Source: Acidobacteriaceae bacterium (GTDB lineage Bacteria; Acidobacteriota; Terriglobia; Terriglobales; Acidobacteriaceae). Taken from it: a DNA stretch of 64,000 nucleotides. The first letter of the stretch is position 1. Each line of letters begins with the position of its first letter. This document shows, piece after piece, positions 17,159-26,574 of this stretch. Made by a program: the position numbers and the translations under genes. The notes beneath the pieces were generated by a model that worked only from the letters and a program-made list of their open reading frames with translations, had not been told where the DNA came from and did not search any database. Location: assembly GCA_003132405.1 (NCBI GenBank), contig PKXQ01000117.1, positions 29,524-93,523 of the forward strand, given 5' to 3'.

Positions 17159-18607
17159 TTATGCGTTCGAATGTGTAAGCGTCATCACGGAATCTGACGG
17201 CAGCGTGACGCTTGCGACTTTGCCCTTCAGTTGAACTTCGCAGGTGCGTTGATGGCCGGGATTCGTGATCACGACGACGAGAGATTGATCGGGGTTCTCA
17301 AACGCGCAGTAAGAAAGATCTTTTGCCGAACTTTGCGAATCGATTCGCACTGCGCCACGCTTGATGAATCGCGAAAAATGCCCAAGGGCCCAGTACTCTC
17401 CGCTGTGGTAAAACGCTTTTGACTTCGAGTCGATGGTCAGCAGGCCGCCCAACGAGTAGGGGCCGACATTGGGATGGCCACGTTCGTCGGTGGCAAAGCA
17501 CCAAGCGGTGATCGCCCGGCAACCATTTTGCAAAATGGCGGTAAAATTTTGAGCCCACGACCCCCACTTAAAATAATCCGGATCGTTGTAGTCGGGGGTA
17601 CCTTCTGTCCAATACATTTCGATTTCTGGAAACACGGCTTGCACACGCTGCATCCACTCCGGCTTGCCGGTATAGCCGTGCCACGCGATGGCATTCGTAT
17701 ATTTGTGCACGCCTGGCGTTTCTAGCTCAGCGATGGCGCGTCCCCACAGGTTGTAGTTGTGATCGATAATCCAAATTTCTGTTTGAACGCCGCTGCGCTC
17801 AAACTGCGGACCTAAATGAAGACCAACAAAATCGGCTTCATAGTCTTGCGGCCAGAAACATTGCGGCATCAGCCCTTGCTGGTCGGCATCGACTTCGTTC
17901 TGCACTGTGACCGCCTGCACCGGCACGCCCTCGGCGGCGTATGCCTGCAAAAACTTCACAAAATAGTTGGCGTAAGAAGGCATGTAAGTGTGGCGCATGC
18001 AGCCGCCGAGCATCGAGCCGTTGTCTTTCATCCATCCCGGCGGACTCCACGGCGACGAAAATAAAAACAGATCCGGGTTCACTTGTCTTGCCTGGCGAAG
18101 AATCGGCAGAATGTAGGCACGGTCGTGCTCGATCGAAAAACGCTTCAGGTCTGGATCAGGCTCACCATCATCAAAGCTATAGACCGAGGTGGAATGATCG
18201 GAAGAACCGATGCAGGTTCGGCAGACGTTGAGAGCCATTTGCGAGGGGTGAAACAAGGTATGAAATAACGCTTCGCGAGCCGCAGCCGAAAGTTGATTGA
18301 ACAGATAGCAGGATCCGTCGGTGAGGGCTGCGCCGAATCCGAGGATGGGCTGAAATTTATTTTCCGGCTTGATGAGGATCGAATCCTGCGCAACTTCGTT
18401 GATTGGATTGTTCCATGCGATGGATGGAGCGGCCGCTAGACGGCGATCTTCGTCGGTCACCCACATCTTCAATTCACCTGTTGGCGAGGCCGACATGGTG
18501 GATGCGCTCAGCAAAGCCAAACCCGGGGAAGAAGCGGAGTGTGCAATTGCAGCGGCCCCTACTCCAGCTGCTTTCAGGAAATCACGTCGTGTGGAACGCT
18601 TTCGCAT
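17159..18607 (-). CDS. Glycoside hydrolase family 30 protein (copy B)
   Basis: 482 residues, AGGAG nine bases before the ATG. A full Tat signal is present (RKRSTRRDFLKAAGVGAAAI, then a hydrophobic stretch), so the enzyme is exported folded. Acid/base Glu238 (TVQNEVD) and nucleophile Glu335 (EMYWTEGTPDY) match GH30, as do ILGFGAALTDGSCYLFNQL and SPWSPPGWMKDNGSMLGG. It closely parallels copy A along its whole length, including the rare GGCMRHTYMPSY segment, so the pair arose by tandem duplication. The substrate is probably a beta-linked side residue of the glycan attacked by the neighbouring GH38 and GH2 enzymes, but the exact sugar is not readable. Confidence 0.93.
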   Translation of the reverse strand: MRKRSTRRDFLKAAGVGAAAIAHSASSPGLALLSASTMSASPTGELKMWVTDEDRRLAAAPSIAWNNPINEVAQDSILIKPENKFQPILGFGAALTDGSCYLFNQLSAAAREALFHTLFHPSQMALNVCRTCIGSSDHSTSVYSFDDGEPDPDLKRFSIEHDRAYILPILRQARQVNPDLFLFSSPWSPPGWMKDNGSMLGGCMRHTYMPSYANYFVKFLQAYAAEGVPVQAVTVQNEVDADQQGLMPQCFWPQDYEADFVGLHLGPQFERSGVQTEIWIIDHNYNLWGRAIAELETPGVHKYTNAIAWHGYTGKPEWMQRVQAVFPEIEMYWTEGTPDYNDPDYFKWGSWAQNFTAILQNGCRAITAWCFATDERGHPNVGPYSLGGLLTIDSKSKAFYHSGEYWALGHFSRFIKRGAVRIDSQSSAKDLSYCAFENPDQSLVVVITNPGHQRTCEVQLKGKVASVTLPSDSVMTLTHSNA

Positions 18608-18657
18608 TTTGTGTTTCTCCTGGATGAAACCGGCACCACCTGTCGGATCGGTGCGAC

Positions 18658-21324
18658 CTAACGAATCGGTAGCATTATCGTGTCAATGTCGAACGGTTGC
18701 ATGTGGAGGATCTTCTGCTCTCCGGCTGGCAGATCGTCCTCCAACAGATTGACTTGTTTGAAATTGCGTTGTTGTCCCATAAACAGTACGGGACTTTCGG
18801 TAGGCATACCCATAATTTCGAAGGTTCGGATGATGATGGATTCTCCGGCATCGGCCCTCTTCATCGCGGTGAGCACAACGTTGTCTGCGTTGATCGAAAA
18901 GAAAGATTTTTCTGGCGGCAAGGGTTTCTCGGAAAGTTTGTTTGCCGAGGTCACGGGAATCAATGGTGTGCTGAACGCCATTCCGGCGCGCCACGATTTG
19001 CTGGTTGACCAATTACCTTTCCCGGAAGTAAGAGAGAACCGGAACACGTAAGTTCCCGCCGGCGGCCGTGCGTCCAAGACTGGCTGACCGTTCTTAGTGA
19101 CTGTTACCGGACTAAAGCGAGTGCCGCGTAACATGTCGGCTCTTATCTCTGTATTACTAACTTCAATCAAGTTATGATCCGCACTTACCGTAAGGCCCCA
19201 GTCATTGTTACCAGCAAATATCCAGTCTTGAATCTGCCGCCACCCTTTCCATATATCGGGCGCCACCTCGTCATCGCCGTGCGGGCCGGCCTTTGTCATC
19301 ATGTCCGCAGCAGAGGCCGTCCCGTATGGGATTCCATTTGTTATTTCCGCGCCCTGTCGCATGATCGGAAAGACCTGTTCAATATTCATGGATCGCCCTG
19401 GCTCCCAAACAATGGTGTTATCTAAGTCGATTTTCTTTATGCCGCGATATAAGGTGAGTCGCTGACTAATGGGAGCGCCACCGACATTACCGTTGATCCG
19501 TAAAACGGCTCGGACCGGGCTGTTTTCCTCAAGTTCAACTGAATCGATCACATTAATTATGGTTCGACCACTTGGCAGAATAATATTCTGGTCATCGCCG
19601 CCGCGCTCTTCCGACGCGGCTATCTCAATTCCTTTGCTTACTATCTGGTTTAGATCTTTGTCGAAAACCTCAATCCTTCCGGTGGCTCTATCTACAGAGA
19701 CACGGTAATATTCGTTGTCCAGTACATCTGAACCGATAGCATCGTTGGCTTGTTTTACATTGTTATCAGTTTTTAACTTCACTTCGCATGCGTTCGAGTA
19801 ACTGCCGGGATTGTTAGCAGGAACAAGGTAATACGTCTTATAGCCAACAGAGGGCACTCCGCGCGCGATGAAGGACAAATCCAACGAACGTGAACTTCCC
19901 TCCGCATACTGTTCCACTTGAAACGGAACAGGGGTTCCGCTCGCGTCGACTAACCGCATTCCTTTTTCGTAATCTTCATTGTCATTAGTCGCTACTTTGC
20001 CGAACAGGGTGACGTGGGCTTCGACTAAGTCATCTCTTGTCCAACTTAGGGGATTGAATACTACGATGGGCGTACTGCGCGAGAAGGGCTGTTGTACGCG
20101 CTCGGCGATGTTGCGCAACGAGTCGCGGAGGATTTGGCCTGCGCCCAACGAGGCCTCCTGAGCGTATCCCAACTTGCGTTCGTCTCCAATTTGTCCGCCC
20201 TGGCCGTCGTTGTTGTGATCGAGCGACTTGAGATTATCTTTCCACAATGCTTCGAAAGTTTTGTCAGGATAAGGTGCATATCCCAGTGCGTAATTGATGG
20301 CAGCAAATTTTTCCGCAGTCACCAGCGTGTCGGCGGCGGAGATAGCGGGTGGCCACAGCGGCACCAGCGAGGTCGTCAAATTGGCCCATGACGAGGGGAT
20401 TTCACCTGCTAAATTGGGGATGCGCGGACTCGCAGAAGCTGCACGAAAAAATTCTTCGGCGGTAGATAAATGAAAATGCAATGGAGAAAGCTTCTCATTC
20501 AGTACGCTGATATTTTCGATCAGCTTCTCGGAGGGCGCAAAAAGGTCGGTGCCCCAGCCCAGATACACGGGCCCGTTGGTCGTCGCCTGTACATTCTTGA
20601 TTTCAAGCGAAAGTGTCGCCAGGCGATCTTTGTCCAGATCGAGGTGTAAACCCGAACCGATGCCCCACCCATAACCATTGATTGTGTTCCATACGAGAAC
20701 GGACGAACCGTCTGGAGCTTTCCAATGAAAAAGCGACAAATCCCGGGGCCCCATGCGGGTCATGACCATGAAGGGGATCGCAGCCTTGCTTAGGATTTGC
20801 GGATACTGGCGCGTGAATCCGGGGATATCGGCGAGATGCGCAACCATCGGATCGACTCCGAAAACATCGTGGGCATAGCGTTTTCCATAAATCACATTGC
20901 GTGCGAGTGCTTCGCCACGGGTTTGATTCTGATAAATGGCGGCCCACAGTGGCGCAATCTCGATGCGACCTTCCTTCACTAACTGTTTGAGATCTTCGAG
21001 TTCTTTCGTACCACGATGGCTATCAACAAAATTCGCGACGAAGACCTCGGTTTCGAGCAGATAGCGATATTGCGGGTAACGCTTGGCGAGTTCGATCGCT
21101 CGGCTGATGACGAAGTTTCCGCGACTCAGGCATTCTTCCTGGGTGCAGGCCCAGTAGAGGTCGAGGTGGGAAAAAGGTACCACGTAAATTTCATTTGCAT
21201 CCGGATGCTGCTGCTGAGCCTTGGCTATCGCCGGCCAGAACGCCGCGAGCAAGACCAGGAGACTGAAGAGTTTCGCGCGCATCGCTCCACTCCCATTAGC
21301 GGTTGATCGTTTCCATCTCGGCAT
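18658..21324 (-). CDS. Divergent exported GH38-type alpha-mannosidase-like protein
   Basis: About 888 residues. The ATG at 21324 has AAGAAGAG upstream; a second ATG at 21282 (MRAKLFSLLVLL) has a better GGGAG site and starts directly at the signal peptide, so either may be used. The GH38 catalytic domain begins with VVPFSHLDLYWACTQEE (zinc-binding H-x-D) and contains LADIPGFTRQYPQILSKAAI, where the Asp takes the place of the usual nucleophile. The usual DSFGHS wording is replaced, so this is a divergent branch. A central helical region and a C-terminal super-sandwich (VFNPLSWTRDDLVEAHV, LDNEYYRVSVDRATGRIEV) follow the family plan. It is in an operon with the TPR gene upstream and two GH30 genes downstream. 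Confidence 0.82.
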   Translation of the reverse strand: MPRWKRSTANGSGAMRAKLFSLLVLLAAFWPAIAKAQQQHPDANEIYVVPFSHLDLYWACTQEECLSRGNFVISRAIELAKRYPQYRYLLETEVFVANFVDSHRGTKELEDLKQLVKEGRIEIAPLWAAIYQNQTRGEALARNVIYGKRYAHDVFGVDPMVAHLADIPGFTRQYPQILSKAAIPFMVMTRMGPRDLSLFHWKAPDGSSVLVWNTINGYGWGIGSGLHLDLDKDRLATLSLEIKNVQATTNGPVYLGWGTDLFAPSEKLIENISVLNEKLSPLHFHLSTAEEFFRAASASPRIPNLAGEIPSSWANLTTSLVPLWPPAISAADTLVTAEKFAAINYALGYAPYPDKTFEALWKDNLKSLDHNNDGQGGQIGDERKLGYAQEASLGAGQILRDSLRNIAERVQQPFSRSTPIVVFNPLSWTRDDLVEAHVTLFGKVATNDNEDYEKGMRLVDASGTPVPFQVEQYAEGSSRSLDLSFIARGVPSVGYKTYYLVPANNPGSYSNACEVKLKTDNNVKQANDAIGSDVLDNEYYRVSVDRATGRIEVFDKDLNQIVSKGIEIAASEERGGDDQNIILPSGRTIINVIDSVELEENSPVRAVLRINGNVGGAPISQRLTLYRGIKKIDLDNTIVWEPGRSMNIEQVFPIMRQGAEITNGIPYGTASAADMMTKAGPHGDDEVAPDIWKGWRQIQDWIFAGNNDWGLTVSADHNLIEVSNTEIRADMLRGTRFSPVTVTKNGQPVLDARPPAGTYVFRFSLTSGKGNWSTSKSWRAGMAFSTPLIPVTSANKLSEKPLPPEKSFFSINADNVVLTAMKRADAGESIIIRTFEIMGMPTESPVLFMGQQRNFKQVNLLEDDLPAGEQKILHMQPFDIDTIMLPIR

Positions 21325-21388
21325 TTGCAACTCTTCTTTCCTCGATTCGTGAAAGCGCGAAGTCATAAAAAAGTAAAGAGCACGACTC

Positions 21389-23275
21389 TTATTTCGGATG
21401 CGCAGTTTGGGGATCGACAGCCGTTTTTGAATGACCAAGCATTTCCTGAGCGAACTTATCGGTGATGGCTTGATGTTGATCCGGTTCCGCGTTGTTCCTC
21501 TCGGTAAATTTGGCTTGCTCGGCGGCCGCTTGCTTCAGCCCGAGCCCTCGGTAGACGCGGCTGAGGCGATAGTGATCTTCGGCGGAGTTGGGGCGCAGCT
21601 TCACGCAGATTTCAAGCCAGTGGCGTGCCTCAGTCGATTGCTCCGTCCACTGGAGCGCCTCGCCCAGAGAGCAATTCGTCACCGGATCGTTAGGCACCAG
21701 TTTGGCTGCGCGGCGCAGACGCGCGACTATTCCTGGGGCAGCCGAACGGTCGCCCGCGAGATAGGCTTTTCGAAAAAGTAAAGCGCTGCACCAGATGACC
21801 GCATTGGATTGTTGGGCGTCGGAATCGGCACGGGCACAGATTGTATCCACGGCGGCCTGACTGGGTCCCGCCGAATTTTCCATCTGGGTTGCGCCGAGGT
21901 AGCCAAGTGGTCGCCCCGATCCGTTATCGAGTTTGTCGGCGCGCAGGAAAGCGGAGACGCTATCGTCGTATTTTTCCAGGAAGTAATCGGCCATTCCTAG
22001 TCCGACATAAATTCGAGCGGAGTTAGGGAAGAGTTCGGTGGCTTGTTGGAATACGGAAGCGGCGGGCGCGTAGGAATCGAACTTCAGGAGTTCCGCACCC
22101 AGCGACAGGCGATATCGTTCCTCTGAAGGAGCGAGGGCGATTGCCTTCTCATGGCTCTGAATCGCGGCTGATCGATCGCCCTTCTGCTCATTTACATCTC
22201 CGATGAGGTCCTCGACTTCGGCAGAATCGTTTTGAGCGCGGAGCGTAGCCAGCGTGGCAAGAGCCGAGTCTAATTGCCGGGCGTCGAATTCTTCGACGGC
22301 GAGATTGTAAAGCAGGATATCATCTGCTCCGCCGGTAATTTTCAACGCCGCTTGAAATTCTTCCGCGGCTGCCGCGGGCTGGCCGGCGGAGGCGAGCAGT
22401 TCGGCAGATCGGACGGTAAGATCGAGCTTTTGATTCTCAGGCAAATTCAATGCCTGAAGACTTTGAAGCGTCGGCATGAAATCCGCATGGCTGGCTAACT
22501 TCGCCCGCAACAAAATAAGCCCGCTATCGACGGTTGGGTGCCGTTTATACAAAGGAGTAACGTCTCGGATGCAAGTTTTCCACGCTCCAGCTTCTGCCTC
22601 CGCAATTGAGGCAACCAGTTGTAGTTCTTCATTGTCCGGCATCACTTGCCATGCTTCCTCCATGGCTTGAGCGGCAGCACGAGAGTCGCCTAGGCCAGAG
22701 TGAATCGAGGCTTGAAGCCGAAAATAGCGGACGCGGGCATCTTTTTCTGTGGGCGGCGGAACTGTTCGCAAGTTGGATTCCGCCTCGGCGTATTTGCGCT
22801 CTCTGGCCAGAACCAGCGATAGCTGGGCACGAGCTTCGGTGAGTTTGGGATGGCGACGCACGGCTTCGCCAAGCACCTGTTCTGCAGAAGCTAAAGAGCC
22901 GGCATTCAGGTAAAAGGTACCCAAGGCAATTTCCGCGGATGGCGAACCGGGATGGAGGCTAAGCGCTTCGTGGAATTCTGCTTCTGCCTTGTCGCGTTGG
23001 CCGTTTCTGGCATAAATATCCGCTAATGCCAGCCTCGCCTGCAGATCGGATGGATGGGCCGCCAGCGTCGACTGCAACAACTCGACTGCCTGTTCGGTAT
23101 GCCCGGAGTGCGCCAGTTGATTTGCTCGGGCCGTCGCCGAGACCTCTTTATCTTGGGCGGCAATTGCTGGAGGCGCGTTAAGCGCCATTCCGACGAGCGC
23201 GATTACCGCAGCGAAAATAAGCTGAAATAGGACGGAAAACGCGGGCTTTGGCGGATTGGGGAAGACCCAACTCAT
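21389..23275 (-). CDS. Exported tetratricopeptide-repeat protein
   Basis: 628 residues. A signal peptide or anchor (FSVLFQLIFAAVIALVGMAL, likely cut after AIAA) is followed by about a dozen TPR units, for example ARANQLAHSGHTEQAVELLQ, LADIYARNGQRDKAEAEF, LGTFYLNAGSLASAEQVL and LSRVYRGLGLKQAAAEQA. The domain should form a superhelical scaffold in the periplasm for protein contacts. It is the first gene of the leftward TPR-GH38-GH30-GH30 operon, downstream of the palindromic operator at 23382-23394. Similar TPR proteins accompany glycan-degradation genes in Acidobacteriota; a partner cannot be named from sequence alone. Confidence 0.85.
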   Translation of the reverse strand: MSWVFPNPPKPAFSVLFQLIFAAVIALVGMALNAPPAIAAQDKEVSATARANQLAHSGHTEQAVELLQSTLAAHPSDLQARLALADIYARNGQRDKAEAEFHEALSLHPGSPSAEIALGTFYLNAGSLASAEQVLGEAVRRHPKLTEARAQLSLVLARERKYAEAESNLRTVPPPTEKDARVRYFRLQASIHSGLGDSRAAAQAMEEAWQVMPDNEELQLVASIAEAEAGAWKTCIRDVTPLYKRHPTVDSGLILLRAKLASHADFMPTLQSLQALNLPENQKLDLTVRSAELLASAGQPAAAAEEFQAALKITGGADDILLYNLAVEEFDARQLDSALATLATLRAQNDSAEVEDLIGDVNEQKGDRSAAIQSHEKAIALAPSEERYRLSLGAELLKFDSYAPAASVFQQATELFPNSARIYVGLGMADYFLEKYDDSVSAFLRADKLDNGSGRPLGYLGATQMENSAGPSQAAVDTICARADSDAQQSNAVIWCSALLFRKAYLAGDRSAAPGIVARLRRAAKLVPNDPVTNCSLGEALQWTEQSTEARHWLEICVKLRPNSAEDHYRLSRVYRGLGLKQAAAEQAKFTERNNAEPDQHQAITDKFAQEMLGHSKTAVDPQTAHPK

Positions 23276-23369
23276 CTCGAGAATCTCAACCCAAACAAAA
23301 CTGATTTTATCGCTACATTCGCGGTTTTCGTAGGTGCTTGCAGGCCGCGAACGCAGGATCGTACCACAT

Positions 23370-23398
23370 TGTATACGTTATCCCGTAATACGGACTAA
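23370..23398 (-). promoter_or_regulatory. Candidate promoter of the TPR-GH38-GH30-GH30 operon
   Basis: On the minus strand TTAGTC (23398-23393) and TATACA (23375-23370, continuing AAT) are separated by exactly 17 bases. The palindromic operator at 23382-23394 fills the spacer and the end of the -35 element, a position suited to repression. The -35 match to consensus is weak. Confidence 0.4.
23382..23394 (+). promoter_or_regulatory. Palindromic operator, site 1
   Basis: CCCGTAATACGGA: an 11-bp perfect palindrome (CCGTA-A-TACGG) with one mismatch in the outer pair relative to sites 2 and 3. Flanks also agree in the same orientation (AT before, CT or CA and purine-A after). It lies between the leftward TPR operon (106 bp to start) and the rightward GH2-GH38 operon (138 bp to start). 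Probable target of the IclR-family regulator encoded at 35645-36484. Confidence 0.65.
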
Positions 23399-23532
23399 GT
23401 TCCGCTTTGTTTTATATTGACGCTGACGGGAAGAGTTTTGTAGGATGAGCGGGCTTCTGACTGCGACGTTTTGATGGTTCGGTTGAGCTTGGGTTTTCTC
23501 GGCCTTTAGCGAGACAAGGGGACAAAACAACC

Positions 23533-26499
23533 ATGAGCAAGGCGAGAATCTCACGGCGGGATTGTTTAGCGCTACTGGGCGGAGGCGCGACGGCGGTTTT
23601 GACGCCAGGCGTTTCCGAAGCAGCACAAATTGCGCCCAAAGCTGCGGCGTCCGATTCCAATCGCCAGAGCGGTACGGTAGCGGTGCAGAGCCTGCTCGAA
23701 GAGATAAAAGAGCTAAGCGCTCAGCGGGTTTTTGCGCCTACGCCGGTCCAGCCGAGACCAGAGTACATCACCGGGGCCCAGTATGTTGCGAGCGGCGTGC
23801 AGATGGATTTTCACGACGGCTGGGAATTGCAGGCTGCCGATGAAGCGCTACCTCCGGGCCAATACGCATCTGATCGTCCATGGGTTAAAACTCAGATGCC
23901 ACGGCCGGTGCAATATGCGCTGATGGAGGCCGGCGAAGTCCCAAACCTCTGGTACGGCGAAAACTTCAAAAAATTGCAGTGGATTCAGCAACGCGATTGG
24001 TATCTGCGGCGTCGCTTCGTGATTCCGGAGATGTGGCGCGATTCGGTGATCCGGCTGAGATTCGACGGAATGGATTATCTCGGCATGGTCTGGCTGGACG
24101 GGGAATTCCTGGGAGGACATGAAGGTTCGTTCGGTGGTCCAACATTTGATATCAGTACGAGAATCGTTCCTGGCAAAGAGCATGAGTTGCTGGTGCGATT
24201 GGTGCACGAACCGCACGATCAATTGCCGAACTATGACAATTCCAGTGAGAACCGGAATCCGAGAGTGGTGAAGCCGGACGCGCAGGATGCGGAAAGCTAT
24301 CAGTGGGGAAATCGATATCGGACTTTTGGCCTTTATCAACCGATTCGAATCGTGGCCACTGGCGAAGCGTATATCGAAGCGCCGTTCGTGCGAACCGATG
24401 CGATCGGCGCGGAATCGGCGACGTTATGGGCGCAGGCAATGTTAAGCAACACGGGGACTACTACTTTTGACGGCGTGATCGATGCGCAGATTGTCGACGT
24501 TGCGAGCGATCAGGTGGTATGGCAAGCGAAGTCACGCCAGAAGGTGCCCGCGGGCAATTCGTTTTGGGAGCGGGAAATCGAACTGGGCCATCCGAAATTG
24601 TGGTGGCCGAACGGTATGGGCAAGCAGCCTCTCTACCGGCTGGAATTGAAACTCACAAAAAACGACACGCAGCTGGATTTTATTAGCAGCCGATTTGGCG
24701 TTCGAACGCTGCAGTTGAAGCGTAATCCGTCGTATGCTGACGCGCCTCGAGCAGTTCCTGCCGACAAGACGCTTGAGGATGAAGCCTACATGTATTTGTG
24801 GGTTGCTAATGGGCGCCCGTTTTATGCCAAGGGCGCTTGCTGGATGACGAGCGACGACGTGCTGCAACTTTCGCCGGAGCGCGAGGAATGGATGATCCGG
24901 GCGGCGAAGCTCAGCGGGCACAACCTTCTTCGGTTGAACGGCGGCACCTCGATTATTGAGACGGAACAGTTTTATAACCTCTGCGACGAGCACGGATTGA
25001 TCGTGTGGCAGGAGGTCCCGCTCAATTGGGCGGACACGCCTGGGACGACGACGTTGGCTGTGTGGCGGGAACAGTTAACGCAAAGTGTTCTGCGCATACG
25101 GCAACATCCATCGATCGGGATCTACTGCGGAGGCAATGAATACGATCCTTTTCAAGATACGATCGAGCCGTTTCTCGGGCTGGTGCGAGAGGTCTTCGCG
25201 GGGTACGATGGCAGCCGGCCGTTTCGCATGAATTCGCCGTGCGGCGGTGATTATCACGCCTACGAGCCGCAAGATATTTATACGGCTGACGAAAACTGGT
25301 ATCACAAACTTTTCGATCGAGGACACTATTTCATTTCTGAGTGGTCGTTCAGCAGTTTTGCAAATCTTTCTTTGCTAAAGCGGATGATTCCGGCGGCTGA
25401 ACTGGAGATGAAACCGGTTGGCTACGATGTGGAGAAGTTCAAGCGGCGACACACCACGATTCGAGATCGCAGCGCTGAGCTCAATTACACGTTCGTTAAG
25501 AGTTGGCAACGAGCGTCTTGGTATGACGATTTCGCTAAGCTGGATCTGGAGCAATTGATCGAGTGCAGCCAAATGGCGTACGAACATAATATTGGCTGCG
25601 TGCTCGAGCAGTGGCGCGCGCAGTTTCCTTATACCGGCGGCGAAACACTTTGGACCTACAATTCGCTGGGGCCGATTGCGAATAGCTGGCACCTGATTGA
25701 TTGGTGCGGACAGCCGCAGATTCCGTTCTACGCGACGCTGCGCGCAAATGAGCCGATTCACGTGATGGCGGACACAGGATTCTTTTCGTGGGGGCCGGGA
25801 GATACATTCCACGCGTCGGTATTTGCTTTGAATGACCGCGAGCAGGGGCTCAAGGGAGGTCGTTTCCGTGCGCGTATTTATGATCAGGCGATGCGCGTCG
25901 CGCATGAGGATGAGTGGGTGAGCGACGTTCCGCCTAATGGCTACGCGAGTGAGAGCCACGAGGTGCGTTGGCCGATACCGGCTAACACGCGGGAAGGATA
26001 CTTATTTCTTGAACTGACTCTGAGCGATGGCGGAGGTTCAAGACTTTCTCGTCGCGCGTATTGGTTGCGCATTGTGCCAATGCTGGCGGATCCGGAAGCT
26101 AGAAAACGCTGGCAAGCCGCGCCCGTGGCCGAACCGCTGACGCAGACCGGACCTTGGTTGAGACCGCAGATTGAGGCGTCGGCTACTGCGCTGCAGGCCG
26201 CGGCAAAGGTTGACCATCTCTCGCAAAAGGAAATTGAGGTCAGTGTCACCATCGAGAATCAGGGGAAAATTCCTGCTTATCCAGTGCGCTTGCATCTGTT
26301 GCCTGATTTCTATTCAGTGCTTTGGAGCGACAACTATTTTTGGCTGGCCGCCGGGGAGAAAGCTACGATTCGAGGCACAGTGCGCGTGGATATGAAAGGC
26401 CTAGATCCGATCACGAAGCCGCCGGTCGCGAGCCGCGGAGATCTGCGGATTCGGGTATCGGCATGGAATGCTCCCGCCACAGAATTGCATCTGGGATAA
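23533..26499 (+). CDS. Exported GH2-family beta-mannosidase-like glycosidase
   Basis: 988 residues. The Tat signal is RISRRDCLALLGGGATAVL. The GH2 layout is clear: a sugar-binding jelly roll (WYLRRRFVIPEMWRDSVIRLRFDGMDY, MVWLDGEFLGGHEGSF), an immunoglobulin-like domain ending in LWWPNGMGKQPLYRLELKL, and a TIM barrel with acid/base Glu536 (CGGNEYDP) and nucleophile Glu603 (FISEWSFSSF). The GMGKQPLY motif before the barrel is usual in beta-mannosidases and exo-glucosaminidases. C-terminal beta domains end near LRIRVSAWNAP. It is followed by the GH38 gene after 75 bp, and the palindromic operator lies 138 bp upstream. The pair GH2 plus GH38 suggests release of beta- and alpha-mannose, but other beta-sugars are possible. 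Confidence 0.85.
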   Translation: MSKARISRRDCLALLGGGATAVLTPGVSEAAQIAPKAAASDSNRQSGTVAVQSLLEEIKELSAQRVFAPTPVQPRPEYITGAQYVASGVQMDFHDGWELQAADEALPPGQYASDRPWVKTQMPRPVQYALMEAGEVPNLWYGENFKKLQWIQQRDWYLRRRFVIPEMWRDSVIRLRFDGMDYLGMVWLDGEFLGGHEGSFGGPTFDISTRIVPGKEHELLVRLVHEPHDQLPNYDNSSENRNPRVVKPDAQDAESYQWGNRYRTFGLYQPIRIVATGEAYIEAPFVRTDAIGAESATLWAQAMLSNTGTTTFDGVIDAQIVDVASDQVVWQAKSRQKVPAGNSFWEREIELGHPKLWWPNGMGKQPLYRLELKLTKNDTQLDFISSRFGVRTLQLKRNPSYADAPRAVPADKTLEDEAYMYLWVANGRPFYAKGACWMTSDDVLQLSPEREEWMIRAAKLSGHNLLRLNGGTSIIETEQFYNLCDEHGLIVWQEVPLNWADTPGTTTLAVWREQLTQSVLRIRQHPSIGIYCGGNEYDPFQDTIEPFLGLVREVFAGYDGSRPFRMNSPCGGDYHAYEPQDIYTADENWYHKLFDRGHYFISEWSFSSFANLSLLKRMIPAAELEMKPVGYDVEKFKRRHTTIRDRSAELNYTFVKSWQRASWYDDFAKLDLEQLIECSQMAYEHNIGCVLEQWRAQFPYTGGETLWTYNSLGPIANSWHLIDWCGQPQIPFYATLRANEPIHVMADTGFFSWGPGDTFHASVFALNDREQGLKGGRFRARIYDQAMRVAHEDEWVSDVPPNGYASESHEVRWPIPANTREGYLFLELTLSDGGGSRLSRRAYWLRIVPMLADPEARKRWQAAPVAEPLTQTGPWLRPQIEASATALQAAAKVDHLSQKEIEVSVTIENQGKIPAYPVRLHLLPDFYSVLWSDNYFWLAAGEKATIRGTVRVDMKGLDPITKPPVASRGDLRIRVSAWNAPATELHLG

Positions 26500-26574
26500 T
26501 CGATTGTCGCGAGCATAGGCTAGCGCGAGCATAGGCCGCGTCGCCTGGCGATTTCGCTACTTACTGGAGCTTAC

